From contig JBEBSR010000004.1 in NCBI GenBank assembly GCA_040394195.1, positions 27,720 to 91,719 of the forward strand: a DNA stretch of 64,000 nt. The letters run 5' to 3'. Shown here piece by piece: positions 53,298-62,700 of the stretch. A program made the translations under genes and the position numbers. The notes below the pieces were generated by a model. The model saw nothing but the letters and a program-made list of their open reading frames with translations. It was not told the origin of the DNA and did no database searches. This DNA is from Wohlfahrtiimonas larvae_A (lineage in GTDB: Bacteria > Pseudomonadota > Gammaproteobacteria > Cardiobacteriales > Wohlfahrtiimonadaceae). Position 1 is the stretch's first letter. Each line of letters begins with the position of its first letter.

Positions 53298-54283
53298 TCC
53301 ACTAATGTTCCTAGTATTGGTAAATGAACATATGCCATAAATTGGTATTTGCCTTCTTTCGAAATACTTTCACGAGCATCCGCTTTGGGTGCTAAAAACT
53401 TAGGTAAAGGGCAATGCAGGCAAGAGAAAGAATCAAAATCCCAATGCAGTGCATTTGCTTCAACGCGCAATTTAAAATAAAACCGTAATGGTCCAATACG
53501 TTCATACATGAGCTTTCTATTAAGATCACAACCTAAATAAGATGTAAAAGTATTTGCACCAAATTGCCTTATCCAAACTTCTTCATTGCCACGATAATGC
53601 ACGCTGACATTAATTGGTGTTTGTGGGGCTATTTTCGGCAATGAATTTATTGTGCGAATGATATTAAGAAATAGCGAATTATTACCTCCAACTCGAGCCG
53701 AGCCTTGCCAAACACTATTGGGCGATTGATGAAACTCTCGAATAATTTGTGGTAAATGCTGATATTGATCTTTGCCCAATAATAGATACAGCATTTGATG
53801 TTTATAACTAGATTTATCAAAATCATCGATGGTTTTATCCAAGAATCTTGCAGTATGATCGGGCGTTGGCATGATGCAGGAATCATTTTTACCAAAGAGA
53901 TGATAACGATTCAGGGCGATTTTCTTATAAAGATAATCACGGATAAATTTAGGAATGACCCAACTGATCGCTGCGCCTTTAAAAATCCAAGGCAAACGAG
54001 CCATCACGCGAATAAAAGCTGTGGATTGTGTATAGATTTTTGTGCCTTCGATCAATGCCATGGTTTCATAATGATCTAAAGGTAAATTGAAATGTGCGAG
54101 TAAAGCTTGCCCTTCGGGAGATTGTACTGTTACGAGTTTAAAATGATGTTTATGATCATGGTGAATAATAAATTTTGCCCAACCTGCACATAAACGGCAA
54201 ACGCCATCATAAAGAATCACTTTGTCATGAAGGCTGATATATGGCGGTAATGAATTATTGTTATGCATATTTGATGGCTTCAT
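53264..54283 (-). CDS. DCC-family thiol-disulfide oxidoreductase fused to DUF4166
   Basis: 339 residues. The N-terminal part (about 20-150) is the DCC/DUF393 thioredoxin-like domain with YDGVCRLC (D-x2-C-x2-C motif). The C-terminal part (about 160-335) is DUF4166, with RIGPLRFYFKLRVEANALHWDFDSFSC and LHCPLPKFLAPKADARES. Fusions of these two occur in related bacteria; the joint role, perhaps in envelope or membrane redox work, is unknown. Confidence 0.82.
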   Translation of the reverse strand: MKPSNMHNNNSLPPYISLHDKVILYDGVCRLCAGWAKFIIHHDHKHHFKLVTVQSPEGQALLAHFNLPLDHYETMALIEGTKIYTQSTAFIRVMARLPWIFKGAAISWVIPKFIRDYLYKKIALNRYHLFGKNDSCIMPTPDHTARFLDKTIDDFDKSSYKHQMLYLLLGKDQYQHLPQIIREFHQSPNSVWQGSARVGGNNSLFLNIIRTINSLPKIAPQTPINVSVHYRGNEEVWIRQFGANTFTSYLGCDLNRKLMYERIGPLRFYFKLRVEANALHWDFDSFSCLHCPLPKFLAPKADARESISKEGKYQFMAYVHLPILGTLVDYDGELEPASK

Positions 54284-54368
54284 ATTTATCTGTAGTGCCC
54301 GATATTAACATGCATGTCAGAATAAGAATTAATTATAATAGGGGCTTAAAAATTTAAGGATATTATAA

Positions 54369-55172
54369 ATGAATCGTGCTGTAGAAAGCCTACCTGAAGC
54401 AATTTGTGAAAAACTAGGTAATCGTACATATCAAATAGATGATATCGGCATGTCGAATGCACATATCATGTTTTATGATGATTTAGTGCTTAAAGTTGAA
54501 GAATCTAACGCAGAAGCTCAGCGCGAACATCAGATGTATGAATGGCTAAAAGAGCGACTATCTATACCTAATGTTTTAGAAACTGTTGAGCACCAAGGTC
54601 ATCATTATCTTTTGATGGAAAAATTAAAAGGTGAGCATGCATGTTCGGATCAATGGTTAAAGCAACCTGAGAAATTGGTTGTCATATTGGTTGAAGCATT
54701 GCAGTTGCTTTGGAGTGTTGCCATTGATAATTGCCCTTATGATGCGGGGCTATCTCAGAAGTTGATGCATGCAAAATATAATGTTGAGCATGGTTTGTGT
54801 GATATGGATGATGCGGAAGAAGGCACTTATGGCAAAGATGGATTTGAATCCCCACAAGCCTTATTGAAATGGCTAGAAGAACATCAACCCAGTGAAGCTT
54901 TAGTGTTTTCACATGGTGATTTTTGTTTGCCCAATATTTTTATTGATGATGAATCGGTCGGTGGATTCATTGATTTAGGTAGAAGTGGAGTGGCTGATCG
55001 CTACCAAGATATAGCACTGTGTTATCGCACTTTATTGCATGAATTTGATAGCCGCTATAATGGTGGAATTGTATATCCTAATTTTGATCCTAACATATTA
55101 TTTGAACTGCTGAATATCCAACCAGATTGGGAAAAAATTCAATATTATATTTTGTTGGATGAGCTGTTTTGA
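54369..55172 (+). CDS. Aminoglycoside O-phosphotransferase APH(3')-like
   Basis: 267-residue APH(3') kinase that would phosphorylate kanamycin/neomycin-type drugs at 3'. Catalytic elements match: K42 and E53 (ATP anchoring), HGDFCLPN with H182, D184 and N189, and D202 of DLGRSG. The C-terminus PDWEKIQYYILLDELF is nearly identical to that remembered for APH(3')-IIIa. The gene lies between chromosomal core genes, with no IS, integron or plasmid sign. AAGGA precedes the ATG and TATAAT occurs near 54337. Activity is inferred. Confidence 0.9.
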   Translation: MNRAVESLPEAICEKLGNRTYQIDDIGMSNAHIMFYDDLVLKVEESNAEAQREHQMYEWLKERLSIPNVLETVEHQGHHYLLMEKLKGEHACSDQWLKQPEKLVVILVEALQLLWSVAIDNCPYDAGLSQKLMHAKYNVEHGLCDMDDAEEGTYGKDGFESPQALLKWLEEHQPSEALVFSHGDFCLPNIFIDDESVGGFIDLGRSGVADRYQDIALCYRTLLHEFDSRYNGGIVYPNFDPNILFELLNIQPDWEKIQYYILLDELF

Positions 55173-55200
55173 TAGGAGCAGAAAACTTGAAACTCAACTA

Positions 55201-55224
55201 ACCTTGCTCCGAATAGAGCAAGGT
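55201..55224. terminator. Hairpin between convergent APH and BioC-like genes
   Basis: A 9-base perfect stem ACCTTGCTC (55201-55209) / GAGCAAGGT (55216-55224) with a 6-base loop, in the 64-base gap between two convergent genes. There is no T tract on either strand, so it may be a Rho-independent-like block or a structural barrier. Confidence 0.5.
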
Positions 55225-55236
55225 CTAAGAGTAATA

Positions 55237-55998
55237 TTATAGATTTTGAGTACAGAGCTTTTTCAAATCAAAGAAAGCTTCGTTCTTTTCATTCAATGGC
55301 GCAGCATGCAATGGTGGCATTTGTGCATGACCATATAAAATCTCGATGGTGATTTCATAAATGCCATTATCATCGGCTTGTTGATGCATGTGATTCACCC
55401 AAGCTTGATACCAATTTTTAGTACGTAAACCTTTCATGAGTGGCGATTGTAACCGCCCACCAGCAACGCGGATATCTTTCAATAATGCTTTGAGGTCATT
55501 GTATTGCAAAGTAATTTTCTCTAAATGCATAATCACATCCACAAAGCCTTGCGAATGTAGGTAGTCACCTAAGCGCTTAATGGAAGGATATTCATTGAAT
55601 TCTGGGCCATCCACCATCATACAATTTTCAAAACTACCTTCAGCAATTGTGCTTAGGAATATTTTGCCATTGGGATTCAAATGATTCTTCATCGTTTGAA
55701 TTGTGGTTTCAATATTGGCAGAATTTTGTAGGTATAGATTGCTGATGATGAGATCGACATTGGCTTTATCATCACCTTCATGCAATTGTTCATAACTTGT
55801 ATTTGGGTAAGCCTCCTGAAATACAGACATCAATTGTTGGTCTTCTTTGCCCATTTCTAAAACGCTTTTTGGGGCAAAATTAGGGTTCTCTTGCAGATAA
55901 GTTACGAGCCTTTCTGCAATTTCATGGTGTAAAAAAGCATGATCTTTAAATAAATCAGGATTTTTATGCAATAAAGCTCGGTGATTGAATGCCGACAT
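55237..55998 (-). CDS. BioC-like methyltransferase with degenerate SAM motif
   Basis: 253 residues, close to BioC (about 251). BioC methylates malonyl-ACP at the start of pimeloyl synthesis. The C-terminal block LKDIRVAGGRLQSPLMKGL...EITIEILYGHAQMPP resembles BioC. Motif I, usually D-L-G-C-G-T-G, reads SVLEMGKEDQQL, so the Gly-rich SAM loop is missing. It may be inactive, bind SAM differently, or be another methyltransferase of the same family. It is divergent from coaD. Confidence 0.65.
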   Translation of the reverse strand: MSAFNHRALLHKNPDLFKDHAFLHHEIAERLVTYLQENPNFAPKSVLEMGKEDQQLMSVFQEAYPNTSYEQLHEGDDKANVDLIISNLYLQNSANIETTIQTMKNHLNPNGKIFLSTIAEGSFENCMMVDGPEFNEYPSIKRLGDYLHSQGFVDVIMHLEKITLQYNDLKALLKDIRVAGGRLQSPLMKGLRTKNWYQAWVNHMHQQADDNGIYEITIEILYGHAQMPPLHAAPLNEKNEAFFDLKKLCTQNL

Positions 55999-56042
55999 AA
56001 GCTATAATACCCACTTTCTTTTGTGACAATAAAGAGATCATT

Positions 56043-56534
56043 ATGACACAAACCACCGCTGTTTATCCTGGAACATTTGATCCCATCACGAATGGGCACA
56101 TCGATATCGCAAGAAGAGCTGCGCGCATCTTTGATAAAGTGATTGTGGCAGTTGCGAGTGAAACTTCGCCATCTAAACGCCCATTGTTCACAGTGGAAGA
56201 GCGCATTGCAATGGCGCAGGAAATCTTTCAGAATGATGAGAATATCGAAGTGCAGGGTTTTAGAACATTGTTGGTTCATTATATGAAAGAGACAAATGCA
56301 AATGTGATTATTCGTGGGTTGCGTGCGGTTTCAGACTTTGAATATGAATTCCAAATGGCGAGTTTAAATCGTAACTTGCGTCCAGAAGTGGAAACACTCT
56401 TTTTAACACCTTCAGAAAAATATTCATTCATTTCTTCATCCATGATTAAAGAAGCATTCCGTTTACACGGCGATGTGAGTAATTTTATTCATCCGATTGT
56501 TGAAGTAGGATTACATAGTAAGTTACGTGGATAA
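56043..56534 (+). CDS. coaD: Phosphopantetheine adenylyltransferase
   Basis: Transfers AMP to 4'-phosphopantetheine in CoA synthesis. YPGTFDPITNGHIDI (8-22) with TxGH (T16-H19) and ISSSMIKEA are the nucleotidyltransferase signatures; 163 residues is normal. The stop overlaps the queG start by 8 bases. Confidence 0.97.
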   Translation: MTQTTAVYPGTFDPITNGHIDIARRAARIFDKVIVAVASETSPSKRPLFTVEERIAMAQEIFQNDENIEVQGFRTLLVHYMKETNANVIIRGLRAVSDFEYEFQMASLNRNLRPEVETLFLTPSEKYSFISSSMIKEAFRLHGDVSNFIHPIVEVGLHSKLRG

Positions 56535-57609
56535 GCAGTTTACCAATTGTAATGATGCAACATTCATTACTGCATTAACCGATAAAGCCCAAGAATTGGG
56601 CTTTACGCATGTTAGTAGTCAATCGCCCGATCCATTGGATGTGAAAGCAGGCTATGAAGCTTGGTTAGCAAAAGGCTATCATGGCACAATGGATTACATG
56701 GAAAAGCATGGCGATCTGCGCTTTGAGCCTGGGCGATTGATGGACAATACGCAAAGTATTTTGACGTTCCGATTGCCTTATTATCACAATAATGACGAAG
56801 CCATGATTACGCTTAAGCAAGATCAACAAGCTTACATCGCGCGTTATGCTTTAGGGCGTGATTATCATAATGTGATTCGTAAACGTTTAACAAAATTAGG
56901 TGAATGGATTCGTGAGCATTTTCCTGATGTAGAGTTCCGTGCATTTACTGATAGTGCGCCGATTTTAGAGCGTGAATTAGCAGAGCGATCAGGTTTGGGA
57001 TTCAGTGGTAAAAATACATTGATCATCGATCGAGAAAAAGGTTCTTATTTCTTTTTGGGTGAATTATTCATTACATTGCCAATTGTTATCCCCAGTGAAC
57101 CTGTGGATAAACATTGTGGTCGCTGTACTAAGTGTATTCAAAAATGTCCAACAGGAGCGATTGTTTCACCGCATGTTGTGGATGCGCGCCGTTGTATTTC
57201 CTATTTAACGATCGAGCATTATGGTGAAATTGATGAGGAGATTCGTCCATTGATGGGCAATCGCATCTTTGGTTGTGATGATTGTCAGTTATTTTGCCCA
57301 TGGAATCGTTTTGCAAATCATGAGGTTTTGGAAGATTTTACGCCAAGACATTCGCTCAATAATATTAGCTTATTGGATTTATTGAAGTGGAATGAAGCTA
57401 CGTTCCTAAAGAAAACAGAAGGCATGCCGATTCGTCGAATTGGTCATGCAAGGTTTATCCGCAATATTACTGTTGCGCTAGGTAATGCTAGCTATAGTAA
57501 AGATATTGTCACGGCTTTAACTGCATTAGAAACTGAAGAAGAGTTTCTAAAAAATCATATTCAGTGGGCGATCGATCAGCAGAATCATAAAAGAAATTTA
57601 TTAAATTAA
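56527..57609 (+). CDS. queG: Epoxyqueuosine reductase QueG
   Basis: Cobalamin- and Fe-S-dependent reductase of the last step in queuosine tRNA modification. The two [4Fe-4S] sets are CGRCTKCIQKCPTGA and GCDDCQLFCPW. GTMDYMEKH, RYALGRDYH and ERSGLGFSGKNT are further family blocks; 360 residues. It uses a GTG start inside the end of coaD. Confidence 0.95.
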   Translation: MDKQFTNCNDATFITALTDKAQELGFTHVSSQSPDPLDVKAGYEAWLAKGYHGTMDYMEKHGDLRFEPGRLMDNTQSILTFRLPYYHNNDEAMITLKQDQQAYIARYALGRDYHNVIRKRLTKLGEWIREHFPDVEFRAFTDSAPILERELAERSGLGFSGKNTLIIDREKGSYFFLGELFITLPIVIPSEPVDKHCGRCTKCIQKCPTGAIVSPHVVDARRCISYLTIEHYGEIDEEIRPLMGNRIFGCDDCQLFCPWNRFANHEVLEDFTPRHSLNNISLLDLLKWNEATFLKKTEGMPIRRIGHARFIRNITVALGNASYSKDIVTALTALETEEEFLKNHIQWAIDQQNHKRNLLN

Positions 57610-57688
57610 TTCACTTTTAAATATAAAAGCATAATATATCCATCTTGAAAATATAAAAATATTATGAATATCAGAGATTGAGAGATTT

Positions 57689-58270
57689 ATGCGTTTAGAA
57701 AAAGGATTTACATTAATAGAGTTAATGATTGTTGTAGCAATCATTGGTATTTTATCTATGATGGCATTGCCAGCATATCAAGATTATACAAGAAGAACAT
57801 ATGTGGCTGAGGGGCTAACGCTATCTTCTACATTAAGAAATGCAGCTGTTGAATATTATTCAATACATAATAAGTGGCCGCAAAATAACGCAGAAGCAGG
57901 TTTGCCAGCGCCTTTTGATTTAAGTGCTCAGAGTGTAATGGCAATGACATTGGGTCATGGTCCTTCTGCTATTAATGATCCTACAAATCGAGTAGTTGCA
58001 CAAAGAGACGTTACACATATTCGCATTTTTTATAGTGGTAAGGTTACAGGTATTATTGGTGAAAGCGTGAATCCAGAAGCTAGTGATGCAACAATATCTA
58101 CACGTGCAGGGAAAAATTCTTTAACGGTTGCAGCTGTAACAAATGCAGATGGTAAAGTGGATGGAAGTTTTCAATGGGCTTGTATGAAACCTCAGCCAAC
58201 AGGACATTTAGATTTAAAATGGTTGCCAGCAAACTGTAGAGATCAAGCCAATATGAACTTATCTCATTAA
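57689..58270 (+). CDS. Type IV pilin
   Basis: 193-residue type IVa pilin-like protein. Prepilin peptidase would cut after G6 in EKGFTLIEL, giving a mature Phe+1 and Glu+5, followed by the 25-residue membrane helix. The D-region is probably closed by the two Cys in FQWACMKP and PANCRD. It is longer than the common 140-160-residue PilA. GAGAG lies 6 bases before the ATG. It stands alone, with its own terminator and no other pil gene in the window. Confidence 0.9.
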   Translation: MRLEKGFTLIELMIVVAIIGILSMMALPAYQDYTRRTYVAEGLTLSSTLRNAAVEYYSIHNKWPQNNAEAGLPAPFDLSAQSVMAMTLGHGPSAINDPTNRVVAQRDVTHIRIFYSGKVTGIIGESVNPEASDATISTRAGKNSLTVAAVTNADGKVDGSFQWACMKPQPTGHLDLKWLPANCRDQANMNLSH

Positions 58271-58272
58271 GT
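58106..58272. other. Placeholder removed: see terminator at 58272-58106 re-entered below
   Basis: This entry has inverted coordinates and should be ignored; the correct terminator spans 58272-58305. Confidence 0.
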
Positions 58273-58305
58273 AATAAAAAACTCTGCATTTGCAGAGTTT
58301 TTTAT
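58272..58305. terminator. Bidirectional terminator between the pilin and FRG genes
   Basis: A near-perfect palindrome: AATAAAAAACTCTGCA (58272-58287) pairs with TGCAGAGTTTTTTATT (58290-58305). A-T runs flank the GC core on both sides, so it can terminate the pilin (plus) and the convergent FRG-domain gene (minus, ending at 58313). Confidence 0.9.
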
Positions 58306-58312
58306 TACTGAT

Positions 58313-58795
58313 TTAAGCCATTTCAGGATAAAGCGTGATCATTGAAACACCAAGCTTTTCTAATTCATGAATAATCAATTGTTTGGCATCTTTATTTACA
58401 ATAATTTCGATTGGTGCCTTGCTGAGTTTATCTTGTGCTAAAAGACTTGCTTCGTGTTGTTGGTCGTTCACAAAAATGAATGTGCCACGTTCCGTACGCA
58501 CTAAAATATCATTATCATGCCCCATTAACGCACGGCTGATTTTTTGCTTTGGAATATGATAGATAATAATTTCCCCATTATTAGGGCTATTATCCACACA
58601 GGCAAAAAATAGAGCAATCAAAGGATTACGTGAAACATCCAATGCTGTTTGTGGGCTACAGTTTGCAACATCATTTGGGCTATTTAACCCTAGATAAAAT
58701 AGATGATGACTTGGTGATAGCTCTATTTTTTGGATAATGTTTAAGAGATCTACAGGTGAAGATATTGTGTGAGTGCTTGGAGCAGTCTGAGTCAT
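58313..58795 (-). CDS. Truncated FRG-domain-like protein
   Basis: 160 residues. The middle TALDVSRNPLIALFFACVDN matches the second half of FRG domains (pattern TRLLDxTxNPLxALYFAC), and the C-terminus PIEIIVNKDAKQLIIHELEKLGV...YPE matches their ending. The first half of an FRG domain (FRGQ...) is absent; the start is instead a 40-residue region ending FYLGLN. FRG domains are linked to defence and toxin proteins in other bacteria. It starts 22 bases after the permease with AGAGGA, so it belongs to the exporter operon. Confidence 0.65.
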   Translation of the reverse strand: MTQTAPSTHTISSPVDLLNIIQKIELSPSHHLFYLGLNSPNDVANCSPQTALDVSRNPLIALFFACVDNSPNNGEIIIYHIPKQKISRALMGHDNDILVRTERGTFIFVNDQQHEASLLAQDKLSKAPIEIIVNKDAKQLIIHELEKLGVSMITLYPEMA

Positions 58796-58817
58796 GATTT
58801 CCTCTTATAATTTTTTG

Positions 58818-59948
58818 TTAAGCCATTTTGCTAATTGTAGATCGAAAACGCTTATGAGCAAAGTAGAAAAACACTATCCCAATAATGAATAACATTATGA
58901 ACTGTTTCCAAACGATTGCAAAACCTGCATCTTTGAAGAGAATAGCTTTACTTAATTCGATAAAGTGGGTTGTGGGAGCAATAAGCATTACATTTTGGAT
59001 AATTTCTGGCATGCTTTCGCGTGGTGTCATTCCGCCCGAGAGCATTTGCAATGGAATTAATACTAAGAGCATTAGCATCCCGAATTGTGGCATATTGCGG
59101 GCAATTGTCGCTAAATAAATACCAATAGAGCTAATGGCAAATAAATGCAATATAGAACCTAATAAAAACAGTGGAATAGAGCCAATAATTGGCACATTTA
59201 AAGCTCCTTTAACAATGAATATCAATGATAAAGTTGCTGAGATTAAAACCACCATGCCCATTGACCAGATTTTCGATAACATGATTTCAAAAGGTGTTAA
59301 TGGCATTACCAATAGGTGTTCAATTGTACCTTTTTCTTGTTCACGAATGAGTGCTGCACCAGTTAATACAATTGCAAGCAATGTGATCAAATTAATGACC
59401 TCGATCAATGCGCCAAACCATGAAGCGGTCAAGTTTGCATTAAAACGCATACGTTCTTCAACCGTAACAGGATATTCTGCTGGCACTCTTGCCCGTTCTA
59501 AAAATTCACTGACTTCACCATTGATAATTTGATTCACAATCATATTACCTGTAAAAGCTTGTGACATACGAGTAGCATCGATATTCAATTGAATGGAGGG
59601 TTGTTTACCTGCCATCACATCCTTTTGAAAGTAGGGCGGAATATTCACAACAAAAGTATATTCACCTTTATCTAAACCACGGTCCATTTCATCCAAATTA
59701 ATATCGTGTGGTTTGGTGAATTCAGGTGGGTAAAATGCTGTTTTAATGCGGTTAGATAATGTGGAGCGATCTTCATCCACAAATACTATAGATGCATTTT
59801 GTAAACCATCAGGCATTGCTGTTGCAGCTGTATAAACCATGCCTGTGAAAGCAAATGCAATGAGCACTAATAAAATGGGATCGCGAATTAAACTCCACAA
59901 CTCTTTAATTCCAAGATGATAAATGTTGGCAGCTCTTTGAGTTCTCAT
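58818..59948 (-). CDS. yhhJ: ABC-2 type permease (YhhJ-like)
   Basis: 376 residues: an N-terminal span, a soluble loop, then five to six spans in the second half, as in ABC-2 permeases. VLTGAALIREQEKGTIEHLLVMPLTPFEIMLSKIW is the conserved coupling region. Third in the order HlyD - RbbA-like - permease, matching yhiI-rbbA-yhhJ of E. coli. AGGAGG overlaps the end of the upstream gene. Confidence 0.88.
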   Translation of the reverse strand: MRTQRAANIYHLGIKELWSLIRDPILLVLIAFAFTGMVYTAATAMPDGLQNASIVFVDEDRSTLSNRIKTAFYPPEFTKPHDINLDEMDRGLDKGEYTFVVNIPPYFQKDVMAGKQPSIQLNIDATRMSQAFTGNMIVNQIINGEVSEFLERARVPAEYPVTVEERMRFNANLTASWFGALIEVINLITLLAIVLTGAALIREQEKGTIEHLLVMPLTPFEIMLSKIWSMGMVVLISATLSLIFIVKGALNVPIIGSIPLFLLGSILHLFAISSIGIYLATIARNMPQFGMLMLLVLIPLQMLSGGMTPRESMPEIIQNVMLIAPTTHFIELSKAILFKDAGFAIVWKQFIMLFIIGIVFFYFAHKRFRSTISKMA

Positions 59949-59949
59949 G

Positions 59950-62682
59950 TTATGCCTCCTGCTTCTTCAATAGCGCAACACTTGCCATAATAATGATGGG
60001 TACAACGATGACTAGAATCATCAATTCATATGTTAATGAGTTCAAGTGTAATGCTTTACTGAAAACGCCGCGTGTTGCTGTGAGCATGTGAGATGTTGGG
60101 TAAATCTGCCCAACAATTGCACCAAAGCCTTCCAATGATGAAACGGGATTAATCAATCCTGAAAATTGCACAGCAGGAATCAATGTAAGAATGACTGTGA
60201 AGAAGATTGCACCAATTTGGCTATTGGTTAATGTCGAAGCCAATAAACCAAATCCTGTGGAGAAGATACAGAATAGTAATGTCACCAATGATAGTGCTAA
60301 AAAACTCCCTTTCATGGGGACGCCAAAGAAGTAAATGGCAAGAATCACCATTAATGTATAGTTCAGCATTGAAATGGCAACATATGGAATTTGCTTACCT
60401 AGTAAAAATTCCAATTTAGTGACAGGCGTAACATATAAATTGATGATGGAACCCATTTCTTTTTCACGCACAACAGATAATGCTGTCAACATGGATGGAA
60501 TCAATAACAATAAAATAGGAATGATTGCAGGCACAATAGCTTGGATGCTTTGAATATCAGGATTGTAGCGATAGCGCATTTCTACATTAAATGCGGGTTT
60601 CAATTCTATGCCATATTCATATTTTGCAATGCTAGTTAACCAGCCTTGATGTAAACCTTGTACATAGCCACGAATGGTTTCTGCACGTTTTGGCATTGCG
60701 CCATCCACCCAGGCGCCAATGGCAATTGGCGTACCTTTTGCCACATCACGCGCAAAGTTACCTGGTATTTCTATGGCTAAAGCAATGTCACCACTTTGCA
60801 TGCGTCGATCCAGTTCTTCATAGCTATGAATTGGTGGTTTTTCTACAAAATAGCGAGAGCCAGAAATATTGTTGGCATAGTTATGGCTTAAAGTTGTTTG
60901 GTCACGATCAAAAATTGCATAAGGCAAATCTTCAACATCCAATGTCACGCCAAAACCAATGGCAAACATCAGAATAATTGAACCTAGTAATGCTAAAGTT
61001 GCGCGAATTGGATCACGTTTTAACTCGAGTGTTTCACGCCATGTATAGCTGAGTAATCTCTGCCAGCTAAAACGATGGAAGTGATCTGTAGAGGCTAGCG
61101 TTGTATTACCTTGTGTGAGTGATTCGGGTTGATCTTCATCATCTGTGCCCGCACCTGCATCAATTAAGTATTTAATAAAAGCTTCTTCGAGAGTTGTTGT
61201 ACCTTGTTTTTCAATGAGATTTTGTGGTGCATCACTATCCAGTACTTTGCCTGCATGCATCATGGACATGCGATCACAACGCAATGCTTCATTCATAAAG
61301 TGTGTAGAAATAAAGATTGTCACGCCATCATTTCGGGATAAATCTATCAATAACCGCCAAAAATTATCACGTGCAACAGGATCAACACCTGAAGTTGGTT
61401 CATCAAGGATCAATAATTCAGGCTTATGCACCATTGCAACAGCTAAAGATAAGCGCTGACGCATGCCTAATGGAATATCATCAGGCAATGAATGCAAGAC
61501 ATCTTTGAGTTCAAAGCGTGCAACCATTTCATTCACGCGCGCATTGATCTCATTTTCAGGTACATGGAATAAACGTGCATGTAACTCTAAGTTTTGTAAT
61601 ACCGTTAATTCACTATATAAAGAGAATGCTTGTGACATATAACCAACGCGGCGGCGAGTATCCAAATCTTTAGGATCAATTTCTCTACCAAATAACCAAG
61701 CTTGACCTTCAGTTGCAGGCAATAAACCAGTGAGCATTTTCATAGTAGTGGATTTGCCACAACCGTTAGAACCTAAGAAGCCAAAGATTTCACCTTTATG
61801 GATTTCAAAGCTGACATTATCAACAGCTGTAAAATTGCCAAAGCGCATGGTTAAGCCTTCAGCTTTAATAGCGATTGGTGAATTTTCATCCAAGTTTAAT
61901 GGCGGTACTGTGACAGGCTCAAAATTTTCACGCTTTTCTTTCGGTAATAATTTGATGAAAGCACTTTCTAAATTATCGCTATCCGTTTTTTCTAATAATT
62001 TTTTTGGTGTACCTGTATCTAAGATTTTGCCATCATCCATGGCAATCAACCAATCAAAACGCTCAGCCTCATCCATATAAGCGGTAGCAACGATTACGCT
62101 CATCTGTGGACGCTCTAATCGAATGCGATCAATGAGATCCCAAAATTGTGCTCGCGCTAATGGATCAACACCTGTGGTTGGCTCATCTAAGATTAAAAGA
62201 TCAGGGTCATGAATGAGAGCACAGCATAATCCAAGCTTTTGCTTCATTCCACCAGATAATTTTCCAGCAGGGCGATCTAAAAAAGGATATAAGCCTGTGC
62301 TTTTGGTGAGATTATCAATGCGCTGCCTGCGCTCATGTTCATCGTGACCGAACAAGCGACCAAAGAATTGTAGATTCTCTTCAACAGACAATGTTGGATA
62401 GAGGTTCTTACCCAATCCTTGTGGCATATAGGCAATGCGAGGGCAAATTTCATCACGCACAGATTTTTCTCGCATATTGCCATTGAGAACGATGACTTCG
62501 CCTGTTTGAATCGCACGAGCACCAGATATCAATGACAATAGACTGGATTTCCCAACACCATCAGGACCAATCAATCCGACAACAATGTCTGTAGGAATAT
62601 TGATGGATAAATGATTCAGCGCTTTAATTTCACCATAATTGAGTGAAAGATCGCTGATAGATACAACGAATTGATGTTTCAT
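59950..62682 (-). CDS. rbbA: RbbA-like ABC transporter: two ATPase domains fused to an ABC-2 membrane domain
   Basis: 910 residues. ATPase 1: Walker A GPDGVGKSS (39-47), signature LSGGM (142-146), Walker B LLILDEP (162-168). ATPase 2: Walker A GSNGCGKST (304-312), signature degenerate LGMRQR (about 405-410), Walker B LLILDEP (423-429). A membrane domain covers about 550-910. RbbA was linked in E. coli to ribosomes, but its order with HlyD and YhhJ suggests an exporter. GGAAGGAG lies 5 bases before the ATG. Confidence 0.9.
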   Translation of the reverse strand: MKHQFVVSISDLSLNYGEIKALNHLSINIPTDIVVGLIGPDGVGKSSLLSLISGARAIQTGEVIVLNGNMREKSVRDEICPRIAYMPQGLGKNLYPTLSVEENLQFFGRLFGHDEHERRQRIDNLTKSTGLYPFLDRPAGKLSGGMKQKLGLCCALIHDPDLLILDEPTTGVDPLARAQFWDLIDRIRLERPQMSVIVATAYMDEAERFDWLIAMDDGKILDTGTPKKLLEKTDSDNLESAFIKLLPKEKRENFEPVTVPPLNLDENSPIAIKAEGLTMRFGNFTAVDNVSFEIHKGEIFGFLGSNGCGKSTTMKMLTGLLPATEGQAWLFGREIDPKDLDTRRRVGYMSQAFSLYSELTVLQNLELHARLFHVPENEINARVNEMVARFELKDVLHSLPDDIPLGMRQRLSLAVAMVHKPELLILDEPTSGVDPVARDNFWRLLIDLSRNDGVTIFISTHFMNEALRCDRMSMMHAGKVLDSDAPQNLIEKQGTTTLEEAFIKYLIDAGAGTDDEDQPESLTQGNTTLASTDHFHRFSWQRLLSYTWRETLELKRDPIRATLALLGSIILMFAIGFGVTLDVEDLPYAIFDRDQTTLSHNYANNISGSRYFVEKPPIHSYEELDRRMQSGDIALAIEIPGNFARDVAKGTPIAIGAWVDGAMPKRAETIRGYVQGLHQGWLTSIAKYEYGIELKPAFNVEMRYRYNPDIQSIQAIVPAIIPILLLLIPSMLTALSVVREKEMGSIINLYVTPVTKLEFLLGKQIPYVAISMLNYTLMVILAIYFFGVPMKGSFLALSLVTLLFCIFSTGFGLLASTLTNSQIGAIFFTVILTLIPAVQFSGLINPVSSLEGFGAIVGQIYPTSHMLTATRGVFSKALHLNSLTYELMILVIVVPIIIMASVALLKKQEA

Positions 62683-62700
62683 GTGATCTCCTTCCGTTCT

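Noticed and set aside
58106..58272. Feature entry with inverted coordinates
   Set aside because: Coordinate slip; the correct terminator is 58272-58305 and the zero-confidence entry should be ignored.
61145..61459. Plus-strand frame opposite rbbA
   Set aside because: Lies inside the second ATPase domain of rbbA, whose motifs are intact.
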